NCBI GenBank assembly: GCA_036374175.1
Contig: DASUUH010000077.1
Location: forward strand, 1-42,040
Length of the DNA: 42,040 bases
Direction: 5' to 3'
From: JASLBX01 sp036374175
GTDB lineage: Bacteria > Actinomycetota > Actinomycetes > Jiangellales > Jiangellaceae
The notes under the pieces were generated by a model, which searched no databases, was not told the origin of the DNA, and was given only the letters and a program-made list of their open reading frames with translations. Position numbers and translations under genes: made by a program. Shown piece after piece: positions 9,340-15,860 of the stretch. Every line of letters starts with the position of its first letter. The first letter of the stretch is position 1.

Positions 9340-10623
9340 GTGACCGGCGCGAGCACGCCGCAGAGCTCGCCGCGGCCGGGCACAGCTTCCATGGACGCGA
9401 CATCGCGGCCGGCCGCCGTGGCGGGTGCTGGGAGCACCGGACGCGGTCGCTGGCACCGGCGCGCCGGGATGGTCCCGCTGGGATACCTGGTGTTGATCGT
9501 CGTGGTCGCGTTCACTCACCCGCTGCTGCCGCAATGGCGCTGGCTGCTGGTTCATCTGCTGCTACTTGGCGCCGTGACCAACGCCATCGTGGTGTGGAGT
9601 AACCATTTCGCTATCGCCGTGCTGCGTGCACCTGCGCCGGCCAACCGGCGTGGCGAGGCAGTGCGGCTGGCCACGCTCAACGCCGGCATCGTCGGCGTCC
9701 TTGCCGGCGGGTCTGGGGAAGGCGGCTGGCGGTGGGTCGCTGTGGCCGGTTCTGTCGTCGTCTTCGCGGCGGTGCTGGCCCACCTGATCGTCTTGGCAAT
9801 GCGGCTGCGACGCACGCTGCCCGCTCCATTTGTGGTCACGGTGCACTACTACCTGGCCGCCGCCACCGCACTGCTGGCCGGCATCCCGGCCGGCGCGGTG
9901 ATGCTGGTGAGCGGCCACAGCCCCCGGGTGCTGCTGTTCCACGTTCACGTCAACGTTCTCGGATGGGTCACCCTGACGGTGCTGGGCACGGTGCTGACGT
10001 TGTGGCCGACAGTGCTGCGCACACGGATGGCCAGTGGTGCGGTGCGGGCGGCCAACATCGCATTGCCCATGGCCGTGACAGGGCTGGTGGCTCTCAGTAT
10101 CGGAGTGCTGGCGTGGTGGCCGCTGCTGGCGGCCGCCGGCGTGGCCTTGTTCTTCGCCGCCGTCGTCGTGACCGCCGTTCCGGCAGTAATGGCCGCTCGC
10201 CGGCGCGCACCACAGTCGTTCGCCGCTTGGTCGATTGCCGCGGCCACCGGGTGGCTCCTGGTGGGCCTCGTGGTAGATGTCGCCACCCTGCTAGGCGCAC
10301 GTAACCCCGAGTCCGCTGCAGCCGGTTTTGGTGCGGTGCTGGTCCCGCTGCTGGCGGGATTCGCTGCTCAAGTGTTGGTCGGCGCCCTAGCGTACCTGCT
10401 TCCAGTGGTCCTGGGTGGTGGCCCGGCCGCAGTGCGGGCGCGGATCACGGTCCTGGAGCGGCACTGGGCGCAGCGGGTGGTGATGGGCAACGCCGCGCTC
10501 GCCGTATTCGTGTTGCCGGTCGGTGCGTACGTGCGCATCGCCACGTCGCTGCTGGTGCTTGCCGCTCTGGTGCAGTTCATCCTCGCTGCCGTCCGCGCGC
10601 TGCTCATCGATCGGAGGAGATGA
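9340..10623 (+). CDS. His-rich multipass membrane protein (CcoN/NnrS-like), partner of NirK
   Basis: The protein has 427 residues from the GTG at 9340; an ATG at 9391 is an alternative. It is almost entirely hydrophobic, with roughly ten to twelve membrane segments. Histidines recur inside predicted helices (VHLLLLGAVTNAIVVWSNHF, VTVHYYLAAA, FHVHVNVLGWVTLTVLGT). The HVHVNVLGW segment resembles heme-ligand helices of heme-copper oxidase subunit I and NnrS-type proteins, but the full set of oxidase ligands is not recognisable. Its stop is 4 nt before the nirK start, so the two are cotranslated. Likely roles are electron delivery to NirK, NO handling or heme/copper binding; none is proven. Confidence 0.6.
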   Translation: MTGASTPQSSPRPGTASMDATSRPAAVAGAGSTGRGRWHRRAGMVPLGYLVLIVVVAFTHPLLPQWRWLLVHLLLLGAVTNAIVVWSNHFAIAVLRAPAPANRRGEAVRLATLNAGIVGVLAGGSGEGGWRWVAVAGSVVVFAAVLAHLIVLAMRLRRTLPAPFVVTVHYYLAAATALLAGIPAGAVMLVSGHSPRVLLFHVHVNVLGWVTLTVLGTVLTLWPTVLRTRMASGAVRAANIALPMAVTGLVALSIGVLAWWPLLAAAGVALFFAAVVVTAVPAVMAARRRAPQSFAAWSIAAATGWLLVGLVVDVATLLGARNPESAAAGFGAVLVPLLAGFAAQVLVGALAYLLPVVLGGGPAAVRARITVLERHWAQRVVMGNAALAVFVLPVGAYVRIATSLLVLAALVQFILAAVRALLIDRRR

Positions 10624-10627
10624 CCAG

Positions 10628-12007
10628 GTGTCCATTCCGTCGAGCGCTCGCCCTGCTGTGACCTCGGCCGGCCCACTCGGCGGGGTGGCCGTCGGCCTCG
10701 CGCTGGTCCTGCTTGCGGTTGTGATCGGGGTGATCGGTGAACGGTCCACCGGCCCGCGGTTCGACGACGCGGCGGCGGCGATGACGGAGGTGAACGCAAC
10801 CGGTAACACGACCACGGTCGAGGTCGTGGCTGAGGGCATGCGGTTCAAACCCGACCACGTTGAGGTGCCCGCGGGGGACCGATTGGTCATCGAAGTGACG
10901 AATCTCGATCAGCGGCGGCACGATCTGGTGCTAGCGAACGGCGCCCGCACACCGACGATCGCGCCCGGCGGCACCGCACACCTGGACGCTGGGGTGATCG
11001 GCAGTGCTCTCGAGGGCTGGTGCTCACTCTCCGGACACCGGCAAGCCGGCATGGTGTTCGGCATTGCGGTCTTGGACGAGTCTCACGAGAGCGATAGTGA
11101 GTCGGCGCCCGACGGAATGCGGCATGAACCTGCACCCCGCGTGGATGCGATGGCCGACCCCGGCGAGGGGTTCACCGCCAGGCCGGCGGCCGTACCTACG
11201 GTCAGCCACGGCCGGGTACATCGGGTGACACTGCGGGTGCAGGAGGTCGATCGTGAGGTGGCTCCTGGAGTGCGGCAGCAGTTATGGACGTACAACGGCA
11301 CGGCACCCGGCCCGGTGCTGCGCGGCAAGGTCGGCGACGTCTTCGAAGTGACGCTCATCAATGACGGCACGATCGATCACGCCATCGACTTTCACGCCAG
11401 CGCGCTGGCTCCAGACCGGCCGATGCGTCCCATCGAACCTGGGGAACACCTGGTCTACCGGTTCACCGCGACCAAGGCGGGCATCTGGATGTACCACTGC
11501 GCCACCGAGCCGATGCTGCACCACATTGGCAACGGGATGTACGGCGCCGTCATCATCGATCCGCCGGATCTGGCGGAGGTAGATCGTGAGTACGTGCTGG
11601 TTCAGTCAGAGCTGTACCTCGGCGGCGACGGTGAACCTGGTGACCTGGCGAAGATGAAGCATGAGCAGCCCGACGCGGTGGTCTTCAATGGGTACGTCAG
11701 TCAATACGCTCACCGGCCACTGACCGCGGCGGCGGGTGAGCGGGTCAGGATATGGGTGCTCAATGTCGGGCCCAGCCGGCACAGCGCATTCCACGTGGTC
11801 GGAACCCGGTTCGACACCGTCTACCGCGAGGGCTCACTGATGTTGCAGCCAAGCGATCCCGGCGGTGCACAGGTACTCGATCTGGCCCCAGCCGCCGGCG
11901 GGTTCGTAGAGATGGTGTTTCCCGAACCCGGCAGGTACCCGTTCTTGTCCCACGTCATGGTTGACGCCGATCGCGGGGCCCGTGGCGCCTTTACGGTGAT
12001 CCGGTGA
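10628..12007 (+). CDS. nirK: copper-containing nitrite reductase with fused N-terminal cupredoxin, membrane anchored
   Basis: The protein has 459 residues; the GTG at 10628 has GGAGGAG 8 nt upstream. A membrane anchor lies at about 17-37. Residues 62-148 are a cupredoxin with type 1 copper ligands His98, Cys132, His137 and Met142 (CSLSGHRQAGM). Residues about 190-459 are a two-domain NirK core. Type 1 ligands are His251, Cys291, His299 and Met304; type 2 ligands are His256, His290 and His442; the catalytic Asp254 and His389 are also present. NirK reduces nitrite to NO as a trimer on the outer face of the membrane. The fused cupredoxin probably delivers electrons. Multicopper oxidases share the fold, but the Asp/His pair argues for nitrite reductase. 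The gene overlaps the next start by 4 nt. Confidence 0.85.
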   Translation: MSIPSSARPAVTSAGPLGGVAVGLALVLLAVVIGVIGERSTGPRFDDAAAAMTEVNATGNTTTVEVVAEGMRFKPDHVEVPAGDRLVIEVTNLDQRRHDLVLANGARTPTIAPGGTAHLDAGVIGSALEGWCSLSGHRQAGMVFGIAVLDESHESDSESAPDGMRHEPAPRVDAMADPGEGFTARPAAVPTVSHGRVHRVTLRVQEVDREVAPGVRQQLWTYNGTAPGPVLRGKVGDVFEVTLINDGTIDHAIDFHASALAPDRPMRPIEPGEHLVYRFTATKAGIWMYHCATEPMLHHIGNGMYGAVIIDPPDLAEVDREYVLVQSELYLGGDGEPGDLAKMKHEQPDAVVFNGYVSQYAHRPLTAAAGERVRIWVLNVGPSRHSAFHVVGTRFDTVYREGSLMLQPSDPGGAQVLDLAPAAGGFVEMVFPEPGRYPFLSHVMVDADRGARGAFTVIR

Positions 12008-12714
12008 AACGCAAGTTCGTGCCACCACAGCACGGCGCCTGGGCGATGCTGGCCGTGCCATACCTGGCCGGACTGCTCGTCGCCGGCTGGAGCTGGGTCG
12101 CGGTGCCGCTGGCTGGTGCGTGGCTGGCCGGCTACCTGCTGTCGTACTACGTATTCCAGGCGATCAAGACAGGCCGGCCCGGGCGCTGGCGGCACCAGAT
12201 CGCGCTCTACGCTGCGTTGACCCTGCCGTTGGTGGCCGTCGTCGGGTGGGCCCGGCCGGCCGTCCTGTGGTACGCGCCCGCCTACGCCGCGCTGTGGCTG
12301 ATCAACGCCTGGTATGCGCGGCGGCGGCAGGAGCGCGACCTGGTTAATGACATCGCGTCGGTGGTCCAGAGCTGCCTGATGGTGTTCGTCGTGGCCACCG
12401 TCGCTGGCGCGAACCCTGCTGCCGTTGCCGGTGTGTTCATCGTCTGCGCCCTGTACTTCACCGGCACGGCGTTGTTCGTCAAGACAATGATCAGAGAACG
12501 CAACAGCGTGGCATATCGGCGGTTGTCGATCGGCTATCACGTGGCAGCGCTCGCCTTGGCGGTCTGGCTCGGCCCGGGCACCGCTCTGCTTTTCGCCTGG
12601 TTGCTGCTCCGCGCCTGGCTACTGGCGGGCCGCCGACTCACTCCCATGCACGTTGGACTTATCGAGATCGGCAATAGTGTGCTGCTGCTCATTGTGGTCG
12701 CACTGACGTGGTGA
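12004..12714 (+). CDS. YwiC-like family membrane protein
   Basis: The protein has 236 residues from a GTG overlapping the nirK stop (GTGA). The N-terminal PPQHGAWAML motif and about six to eight membrane segments match the YwiC-like family. Bacillus ywiC lies near nitrate respiration genes (narK, fnr), and similar genes accompany denitrification loci in Actinomycetota; the biochemical function is unknown. It contains a charged cytoplasmic loop with YARRRQERDLVND near residue 105. Translational coupling to nirK supports a function in nitrite or NO metabolism, possibly transport or assembly. A small GC hairpin lies downstream at 12743-12763. Confidence 0.8.
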   Translation: MKRKFVPPQHGAWAMLAVPYLAGLLVAGWSWVAVPLAGAWLAGYLLSYYVFQAIKTGRPGRWRHQIALYAALTLPLVAVVGWARPAVLWYAPAYAALWLINAWYARRRQERDLVNDIASVVQSCLMVFVVATVAGANPAAVAGVFIVCALYFTGTALFVKTMIRERNSVAYRRLSIGYHVAALALAVWLGPGTALLFAWLLLRAWLLAGRRLTPMHVGLIEIGNSVLLLIVVALTW

Positions 12715-12742
12715 TCATCTCTCCTCCTGCGTAGCGAGCTCT

Positions 12743-12763
12743 CGCCGACGAAGTGTGTCGGCG
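12743..12763 (+). terminator. small GC hairpin after the nirK-ywiC-like pair
   Basis: CGCCGAC and GTCGGCG form a perfect 7-bp stem with a 7-nt loop, 29 nt after the YwiC-like stop codon. There is no T tract, as is common for actinobacterial terminators. It may be a weak terminator or an RNA processing point before the 49-residue membrane peptide gene. Confidence 0.4.
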
Positions 12764-12829
12764 CTCACCGAACGGTTGGACGCCGATGCCTACGTTCGCT
12801 GCGAGGAACTCACAGAGAGGAGTGCAGTG

Positions 12830-12979
12830 ATGGCTCAGAGCGAAGCGGTGCCGCTGACAGCGGTGATGCCCGGGCACATCGTGGCCGGCGTGGTCGGTGG
12901 ACTGGGTCATCTGCTCTACGGCCTGCTGCTCGGCGTTGTGTTCGTGCTGCTGCACCGCCGCATGGTGAGCCGGCGGTAG
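12830..12979 (+). CDS. 49-residue membrane peptide
   Basis: The ATG at 12830 is preceded by AGAGAGGAG with a 7-nt gap, a strong ribosome-binding site. The peptide has one hydrophobic segment at about residues 14-42 (PGHIVAGVVGGLGHLLYG, then LLLGVVFVLLH) containing Gly and two His, and a basic end HRRMVSRR. It was not recognised as a known family. Size, position and Gly/His content suggest a small subunit or accessory peptide of a membrane complex in this cluster. It is 120 nt upstream of the Crp/Fnr gene. Confidence 0.6.
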   Translation: MAQSEAVPLTAVMPGHIVAGVVGGLGHLLYGLLLGVVFVLLHRRMVSRR

Positions 12980-13099
12980 CACCTGATGACCGCGCGCGAA
13001 GAGAGGTACTGTCTGGTGGAGGGCCTCGACGCTCTCGACTGGGCCGGCGGTGGCGGACAACCACCGTGGGCGCCTGGTCGTCGTGAGGAGGCGGTGGAC

Positions 13100-13807
13100 G
13101 TGGAGCGCGTCGGAACGCTGGAGGTCAGAGCCTGGTGCCTGCATGAGGTCGACATTTTCCGCGACCTCAGCGACGCCGAGATGGACGCTATCGACGCGGC
13201 GGCGCCGTCGAAGACATACTCCGCCGGCGAGTTGCTGTTCACCCCGCACAACCCGGTAGAGGCGCTGTTCATTCTGAAGCGGGGCCGGGTCCGGGTGTTC
13301 CGGGTGACTCCGGATGGCAAGGCTGTGACGACCGCCATCATCACCCCCGGGACGATCTTCGGCGAGATGGTGCTGCTCGGCCAGCACATGTACGACAACT
13401 TCGCCGAAGCGATGGAAGAAACCGTCGTCTGTGTGATGAGCCGGGCAGATGTGAACCGTTTCCTGCTCTCCGACGCGCGCATTGCCACCCGTATCGCTGA
13501 GATCCTCGGACGGCGGCTGGCAGAGATGGAGCGCCGGCTTTCCGACAGCTTGTTCAAAAGCGTCCCGCAGCGGGTGGCCGGCACCTTGCACACGCTGGCC
13601 CGGCAAGGCCGGCGGCCGTCGCTAACCGCGCGTGGTCCGGTGGTGGCGATGACGCACGAACAACTCGCTGCCCTCGCCGGAACGTCACGGGAGACCACGA
13701 CGAAGGTACTCGGTGATTTCGCCGAACGTGGCCTCATCAAACTCAACCGCGGCCGAGTAACCATCCTGGACCTCAATGCGCTCAGCGCCGAAGCCGGTGA
13801 TCGATAG
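13100..13807 (+). CDS. Crp/Fnr-family transcriptional regulator
   Basis: The protein has 235 residues from the GTG at 13100, which has GAGGAGG 8 nt upstream; an ATG at 12986 is in frame but has no ribosome-binding site. An N-terminal cyclic-nucleotide-type beta barrel spans about 18-120 (IFRDLSDAEMDAI, then PGTIFGEMVLLG). A dimer helix and a C-terminal winged helix follow (MTHEQLAALAGTSRETTTKV at about 184-203). Only Cys13 and Cys111 are present, so there is no FNR-type iron-sulfur cluster. The barrel also lacks an obvious cAMP pocket Arg-Ser pair. By context it may sense NO, redox state or heme and control the nirK/qcr genes; this is inference. Confidence 0.88.
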   Translation: MERVGTLEVRAWCLHEVDIFRDLSDAEMDAIDAAAPSKTYSAGELLFTPHNPVEALFILKRGRVRVFRVTPDGKAVTTAIITPGTIFGEMVLLGQHMYDNFAEAMEETVVCVMSRADVNRFLLSDARIATRIAEILGRRLAEMERRLSDSLFKSVPQRVAGTLHTLARQGRRPSLTARGPVVAMTHEQLAALAGTSRETTTKVLGDFAERGLIKLNRGRVTILDLNALSAEAGDR

Positions 13808-13887
13808 GAGTTGTCGGTGCCATAGGCAACCCTAGGGCGATGACGACGACTCCTGGTGGCTGCCGGCCGGGCCGGAGGTTGTAGCCG

Positions 13888-14991
13888 ATGGCCGAACCAC
13901 TGAAGAACAGCTTCGGCGCCGACGTCCCGCAGCGCATTGCAGCCATGATCAAGGCCGTCTACCCGGGCTTTCCGGCTGGCGACTTCGTCGAGTACTCGCT
14001 TGCTGGTTACGAGGAGCTCGAGCTGACCCCACGCGCCCGCCGGATTGCTGACGCGCTGGCGCGGTACCTGCCGCCCGAACCGGTGGAGGCCATCAGAATC
14101 CTGGTCGCTTCGCTCGGCCCCACGACCGAGCAGCTGAAGGGTATGGAGCCGTTCGTCTATCTGCCGCACGTCTTCTTCGTGGCCGATCACGGCCTGAAAT
14201 GTTTTGAAGAATCGCTCGCCGCTCAGTGCGAATTGACCCAGCGGTTTACCGCCGAATTCAGCATTCGGGCCTTCCTTGACCGGTATCCCGACCGAACGCT
14301 GGCGCGCCTCAGAGAGTGGGTGGTGGATCCGAACATGCACGTCCGCCGGCTGGTGTCAGAGGGAACCCGGCCCCGGTTGCCCTGGGCGCCGCGGTTGCGG
14401 CGCTTTCAGGACGACCCGGCCCCGGTCATCGAACTGCTGGAGTTGTTGAAGGACGATCCGGAAGAGTTCGTGCGTCGCTCGGTGGCCAATAACCTCAACG
14501 ACATCTCCAAGGATCACCCGGACCTGGTCGTGGACGTGTGCCGGCGCTGGCTCCAAGGAGCCTCGGACGAACGTCGTCGGCTGGTGACACATGGCCTGCG
14601 CACTCTGGTGAAGCAGGGAGATCCTGGCGCTCTTGAGTTGCTCGGCTACGGCCATGACTCCCCGGTCGCGGTCGAGAAGTTGGAGGTGACACCGGACCTG
14701 GCAGAAATCGGCGAGAAGGTGGCGATCGAGGCGGTGATCCGCAACGACACATCGAACGCGCAGCCAGTGTTAGTGGACTTCCGGGTGCACTTTGTCAAGG
14801 CGAACGGGTCACGGACGCCGAAGGTCTTCAAGGGTGCCTCGATGCTGCTCAAGGCGGGGCAGGCGGGTGACGTGCGTAAGGGTCTGTCGCTGGCTCAGCA
14901 CACCACCCGCACCCACTATCCCGGCCAGCATCGAATCGAGGTGCTGGTTAATGGCGTGGCCAGGGCCGAGGCCTGGTTCACCGTCCGGTAG
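13888..14991 (+). CDS. alkC: AlkC-type DNA alkylation repair protein (HEAT-repeat DNA glycosylase)
   Basis: The protein has 367 residues. Residues up to about 265 are HEAT-like helical repeats, including VDPNMHVRRLVSEGTRPRLPW and DDPEEFVRRSVANNLNDISK, segments characteristic of the AlkC/AlkD superfamily. Residues about 270-367 form a C-terminal immunoglobulin-like beta domain, which distinguishes AlkC from AlkD. AlkC enzymes excise 3-methyladenine and 3-methylcytosine from alkylated DNA. The gene follows the Crp/Fnr gene by 80 nt on the same strand. Nitrite-derived nitrosating agents can generate DNA-alkylating species, so a protective role within the nitrite module is possible but speculative. 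It is convergent with the DUF302 gene, with about 20 nt between them. Confidence 0.82.
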   Translation: MAEPLKNSFGADVPQRIAAMIKAVYPGFPAGDFVEYSLAGYEELELTPRARRIADALARYLPPEPVEAIRILVASLGPTTEQLKGMEPFVYLPHVFFVADHGLKCFEESLAAQCELTQRFTAEFSIRAFLDRYPDRTLARLREWVVDPNMHVRRLVSEGTRPRLPWAPRLRRFQDDPAPVIELLELLKDDPEEFVRRSVANNLNDISKDHPDLVVDVCRRWLQGASDERRRLVTHGLRTLVKQGDPGALELLGYGHDSPVAVEKLEVTPDLAEIGEKVAIEAVIRNDTSNAQPVLVDFRVHFVKANGSRTPKVFKGASMLLKAGQAGDVRKGLSLAQHTTRTHYPGQHRIEVLVNGVARAEAWFTVR

Positions 14992-15012
14992 GTCGTCATA
15001 GGCGGAGCCTGA

Positions 15013-15411
15013 TCAGATCGTGGCACTTGCCAGCGTTTCTAGGGCGGCCGTGAGCCTGCGGGTCGCTTCATCAGCCACCGGCGCCAGCTCATCCCGTTCC
15101 GCGACCGAAACCATGACCTGCGGATCGAGCGCTTCCACGACCGTCTCGCCGCCGTCGCTACGAACAACAACGTTGCATGGCAGTAGCAGGCCGATCTGCC
15201 GGTCGACGTTAAGAGCTTGCTGGGCCAGCTGCGGGTTGCAGGCACCGAGGATGAGGTAGTCCTCGACCTCCGCCCCCAGCTTGTTGCGTAGAGTCGCTTG
15301 CACGTCTATCTCGGTCAGCACGCCGAAGCCCTGCTCCTGCAGCGCGGCGCGCACCTTCTCGGTAGTTTCAGCAAATGGTGTGTCCAGCCGGATGGTCATG
15401 CCGTATCCCAT
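15013..15411 (-). CDS. DUF302 domain protein
   Basis: The protein has 132 residues starting MGYGMTIRLDTPF. The ATG at 15411 has a near-perfect GAAGGAGG 5 nt upstream, so the in-frame extension to 15474 is rejected. The pattern is that of DUF302: F.ET...V..AL...GFGVLTEIDV..TL..KLG, then ILGACNPQLA.QAL with the conserved Cys, and IGLLLPCNVVV. DUF302 proteins often accompany sulfide, persulfide and copper-stress genes under CsoR/CstR-family repressors. A matching palindrome lies 24 nt upstream of this start. The biochemical function is not settled. Confidence 0.9.
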   Translation of the reverse strand: MGYGMTIRLDTPFAETTEKVRAALQEQGFGVLTEIDVQATLRNKLGAEVEDYLILGACNPQLAQQALNVDRQIGLLLPCNVVVRSDGGETVVEALDPQVMVSVAERDELAPVADEATRRLTAALETLASATI

Positions 15412-15434
15412 CGCAACCTCCTTCTCATCGGTGT

Positions 15435-15452
15435 TATACCCCCTAGGGTATA
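15435..15452. promoter_or_regulatory. CsoR/CstR-like operator palindrome
   Basis: TATACCC and GGGTATA form a perfect inverted repeat with a 4-bp centre CCTA. AT-flanked C and G tracts of this type are bound by the CsoR/CstR/FrmR family. It lies upstream of the DUF302 start on the minus strand. No CsoR-family gene is in the window, so the regulator would be encoded elsewhere. The assignment is by motif shape. Confidence 0.5.
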
Positions 15453-15860
15453 TCACTGGAAGGGTGTGTGGCACGAAACGTCGTCACGCGTGTCCATCAC
15501 ATCGTGGCGGCCAGTGCTGGTCGAAGGATCGCGACTGCGCTCCCACAACTGGTCCAATCGGTGTTGCGAGACGCCATCGCCCGAGGCTACGGACGTAACG
15601 GCTTCAGCAGCGTCGTCGAAGTGTTACGCACGCCGCAGCGATCCGGTGCAGAGCCGTCCCGCCGAAGCTGATACCCGCTTTACGCACGATCCTGTTGCGA
15701 ATGCGCTGAACCGACAATCTTCGGGATCCGACGACAATCCGTGGAGAACTTCTTGCCGTAGCGGTTTGGCAAAGCTTATCGTTGCCGGCACCACGGTTCG
15801 CTCGAACGGAGAGCGTGACCGAAGCGCCCGTGCACAGCGGGCCCGAAAAGTGGGGAGCCT
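15453..15860. other. intergenic stretch with one doubtful short open frame
   Basis: This interval separates the DUF302 gene from the next plus-strand gene. A GTG-started frame of 67 codons at 15468-15671 has a weak GGAAGG upstream, but its third-position GC is clearly lower than in neighbouring genes and its Arg-rich product matches nothing I know, so I do not call it a gene. The second half is less GC-rich than coding DNA and probably holds the promoter of the LVIVD protein gene. No tRNA or strong hairpin was seen. Confidence 0.4.

Noticed and set aside
12916..14340. A 474-codon open frame on the minus strand
   Set aside because: It lies opposite the Crp/Fnr and AlkC genes, whose products have clear domains; the antisense protein is Arg/Ser-rich and unlike any family.
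15468..15671. A 67-codon plus-strand frame after the CsoR-like palindrome
   Set aside because: Codon use differs from the neighbours (low third-position GC), the ribosome-binding site is weak, and the product is not recognisable.
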